Origin: Paracoccaceae bacterium
GTDB taxonomy: Bacteria > Pseudomonadota > Alphaproteobacteria > Rhodobacterales > Rhodobacteraceae
DNA: 6,437 bases
Assembly (NCBI GenBank): GCA_003512825.1
Contig: DOOI01000187.1
Coordinates: 1-6,437, forward strand
Direction: 5' to 3'
Of the stretch, positions 5,719 through 6,437 are shown piece after piece. The notes under the pieces are model-generated. The model saw only the letters and a list, made by a program, of their open reading frames with translations, was not told where the DNA came from and ran no database searches. Position 1 is the first letter of the stretch. Every line of letters starts with the position of its first letter. A program made the position numbers and the translations under genes.

Positions 5719-6437
5719 TCAGCCGCCGATTTTCAGCGCGGCCTTGACTTGCTCAAGAGCGGCTTGCAACAGCTCTGGGCTGTCCTTGGCCTTCTCGATT
5801 GCCGTTTTCAGCAAAGTTTTCTGCATCACACCAAGATCCGAGCCTTCGACCAACTCCAAGACCTTGTCCAAGCTGAAGTTCTCTGGCTTGAGCAGGTCCG
5901 CAGGCGACATCTCCGCCGCACTCGCGGCAGCTTCGGTTGCTTGGGTTGCAGTCTCGCTCACTGCTTCGGTCGCCACAGCAGTTGTCTCAGTGGCTGCAGT
6001 TGTTGCCGCCGCTGCTGTCTCAGTCGCTGCTGTCGTTGCCGCCGCTGCTGTCTCGGTAGCTGCTGTCGTTGCCGCTGCCGCTGTCTCAGTCGCTGCTGTT
6101 GTTGCTGCCGCCGCTGTCTCGGTAGCTGCTGTCGTTGCCGCTGCAACTGTCTCAGTCGCTGCTGTCGTTGCTGCCGCCGCTGTCTCAGTCGCGGCTGTCG
6201 TTGCTGCTGCAACTGTCTCGGTTGCTGCCGTTGCCACCGCCGTCGCCGTCTCGGTCACTGCAGCCGTCGCCGTTTCAGCAGCCTTCTCAACCGCAGCAGC
6301 GGCAGTCTCGTTAGCTTCCTTGACCGCTTCGGTCACAGTGCCCACAGCTTGGCTCGCCGCGTCACCAGCCGCTTTTGCAGCCTTCTCAACCGCAGCAGCG
6401 GCAGTCTCGTTAGCTTCCTTGACCGCTTCGGTCACAG
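5719..6437 (-). CDS. Ala/Thr/Glu-rich hendecad-repeat protein, C-terminal part
   Basis: I do not recognise this gene as a named family. The frame is open to the right edge; the first in-window GTG (6433-6435) is an internal repeat valine, so the true start lies beyond the window. Of 238 visible residues, 3-178 are sixteen 11-residue repeats in continuous phase. They begin with a 33-residue unit (EAVKEANETAA, AAVEKAAKAAG, DAASQAVGTVT) that starts again, and continue as eight copies of TAATET-(A/V/T)-A(A/V)AT. Charged residues occupy one helical face and valines the opposite face. Residues 179-238 are a different, ordinary helical domain (DLLKPENFSLDKVLELVEGSD, then QKTLLKTAIEKAKDSPELLQAALEQVKAALK) ending in IGG. 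No cysteine or aromatic residue occurs in the repeats. A signal peptide or membrane anchor could lie upstream. Phasin-like, envelope-spanning, stress (LEA-like) or ice-binding roles are all open. Confidence 0.85.
   Translation of the reverse strand, partial: VTEAVKEANETAAAAVEKAAKAAGDAASQAVGTVTEAVKEANETAAAAVEKAAETATAAVTETATAVATAATETVAAATTAATETAAAATTAATETVAAATTAATETAAAATTAATETAAAATTAATETAAAATTAATETAAAATTAATETTAVATEAVSETATQATEAAASAAEMSPADLLKPENFSLDKVLELVEGSDLGVMQKTLLKTAIEKAKDSPELLQAALEQVKAALKIGG
5968..6231 (-). repeat. Tandem array of eight 33-bp units, in frame
   Basis: Eight units of exactly 33 bp, each encoding TAATET plus five residues. The plus-strand marker GTCTC recurs every 33 bp at 5984, 6017, 6050, 6083, 6116, 6149, 6182 and 6215, and the spacing continues to diverged units at 5951 and 6248. 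No unit contains an insertion or deletion. Most differences are at third codon positions, with A/V at one site, so the amino-acid pattern is held more tightly than the DNA. Confidence 0.95.
6278..6437 (-). repeat. 99-bp-period direct repeat, at least 61 bp identical, cut by window edge
   Basis: The segments 6278-6338 and 6377-6437 are identical over 61 bp, 99 bp apart. The second copy reaches the window end, so the match may continue. The period encodes 33 residues, three hendecads. Complete identity, unlike the drifted 33-bp units next to it, points to recent duplication or gene conversion. More copies may follow outside the window. Confidence 0.93.

Noticed and set aside
5958..6212. A Gln/Arg-rich open frame within the repeat region on the minus strand
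   Set aside because: It is the +1-type shadow of the Ala/Thr repeat; repeat units of 33 bp keep every frame open, and it has none of the face segregation seen in the main frame.
5951..6280. Regular 33-bp repeats resembling a CRISPR array
   Set aside because: There are no unique spacers; units are head to tail, in frame, and encode an Ala/Thr repeat with mostly synonymous differences.

Overview
The window reads as a chromosomal segment of an alphaproteobacterium, most likely a marine Rhodobacteraceae (Roseobacter-group) species. The clearest pointers are the Fpr protein, which closely resembles from memory the Rhodobacter capsulatus enzyme and ends in VEKAFVGEGI, and the gene set of an Lrp-type regulator beside DUF2849, cysI, cysH, DUF934 and fpr. 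GC content is moderate to high and there is no sign of phage, insertion sequence, tRNA or rRNA.

Layout. (1) 1-782, + strand: the C-terminal two thirds of a cytochrome P450, cut by the left edge. (2) 956-1417, - strand: an Lrp/AsnC regulator, convergent with the P450. (3) 1418-1573: a divergent control region with two AT-rich near-palindromes, a fair minus-strand promoter, a weak plus-strand -10 and two possible hairpins. (4) 1574-4715, + strand: a tight assimilatory sulfate-reduction operon, DUF2849 - cysI - cysH - DUF934, with a 19-nt gap, an 11-nt overlap and a 4-nt overlap. (5) 4809-5636: fpr, ferredoxin/flavodoxin-NADP+ reductase, after a 93-nt spacer with small repeats. (6) 5661-5705: a strong bidirectional terminator. 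(7) 5719-6437, - strand: the C-terminal part of a low-complexity Ala/Thr/Glu repeat protein that runs off the right edge.

How the genes work together. CysH has the two Cys-pair signatures of the iron-sulfur type and should reduce adenylylsulfate (APS) directly to sulfite. CysI should reduce sulfite to sulfide with siroheme and a 4Fe-4S cluster. No cysJ flavoprotein is present, so electrons probably come from NADPH through Fpr and a ferredoxin or flavodoxin encoded elsewhere. DUF2849 and DUF934 are small partners of unknown role. ATP sulfurylase, siroheme synthase and cysteine synthase are not in the window. The divergent Lrp-type gene is the obvious candidate regulator.

The most unusual object is the right-edge protein. 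At least 16 consecutive 11-residue repeats keep one unbroken phase. All 28 charged residues fall at four of the eleven positions, and nearly all valines fall on the opposite helical face. It should form a very long amphipathic 3/11 helix. Its function is unknown; lipid-surface binding, coiled-coil assembly and ice binding are testable alternatives.
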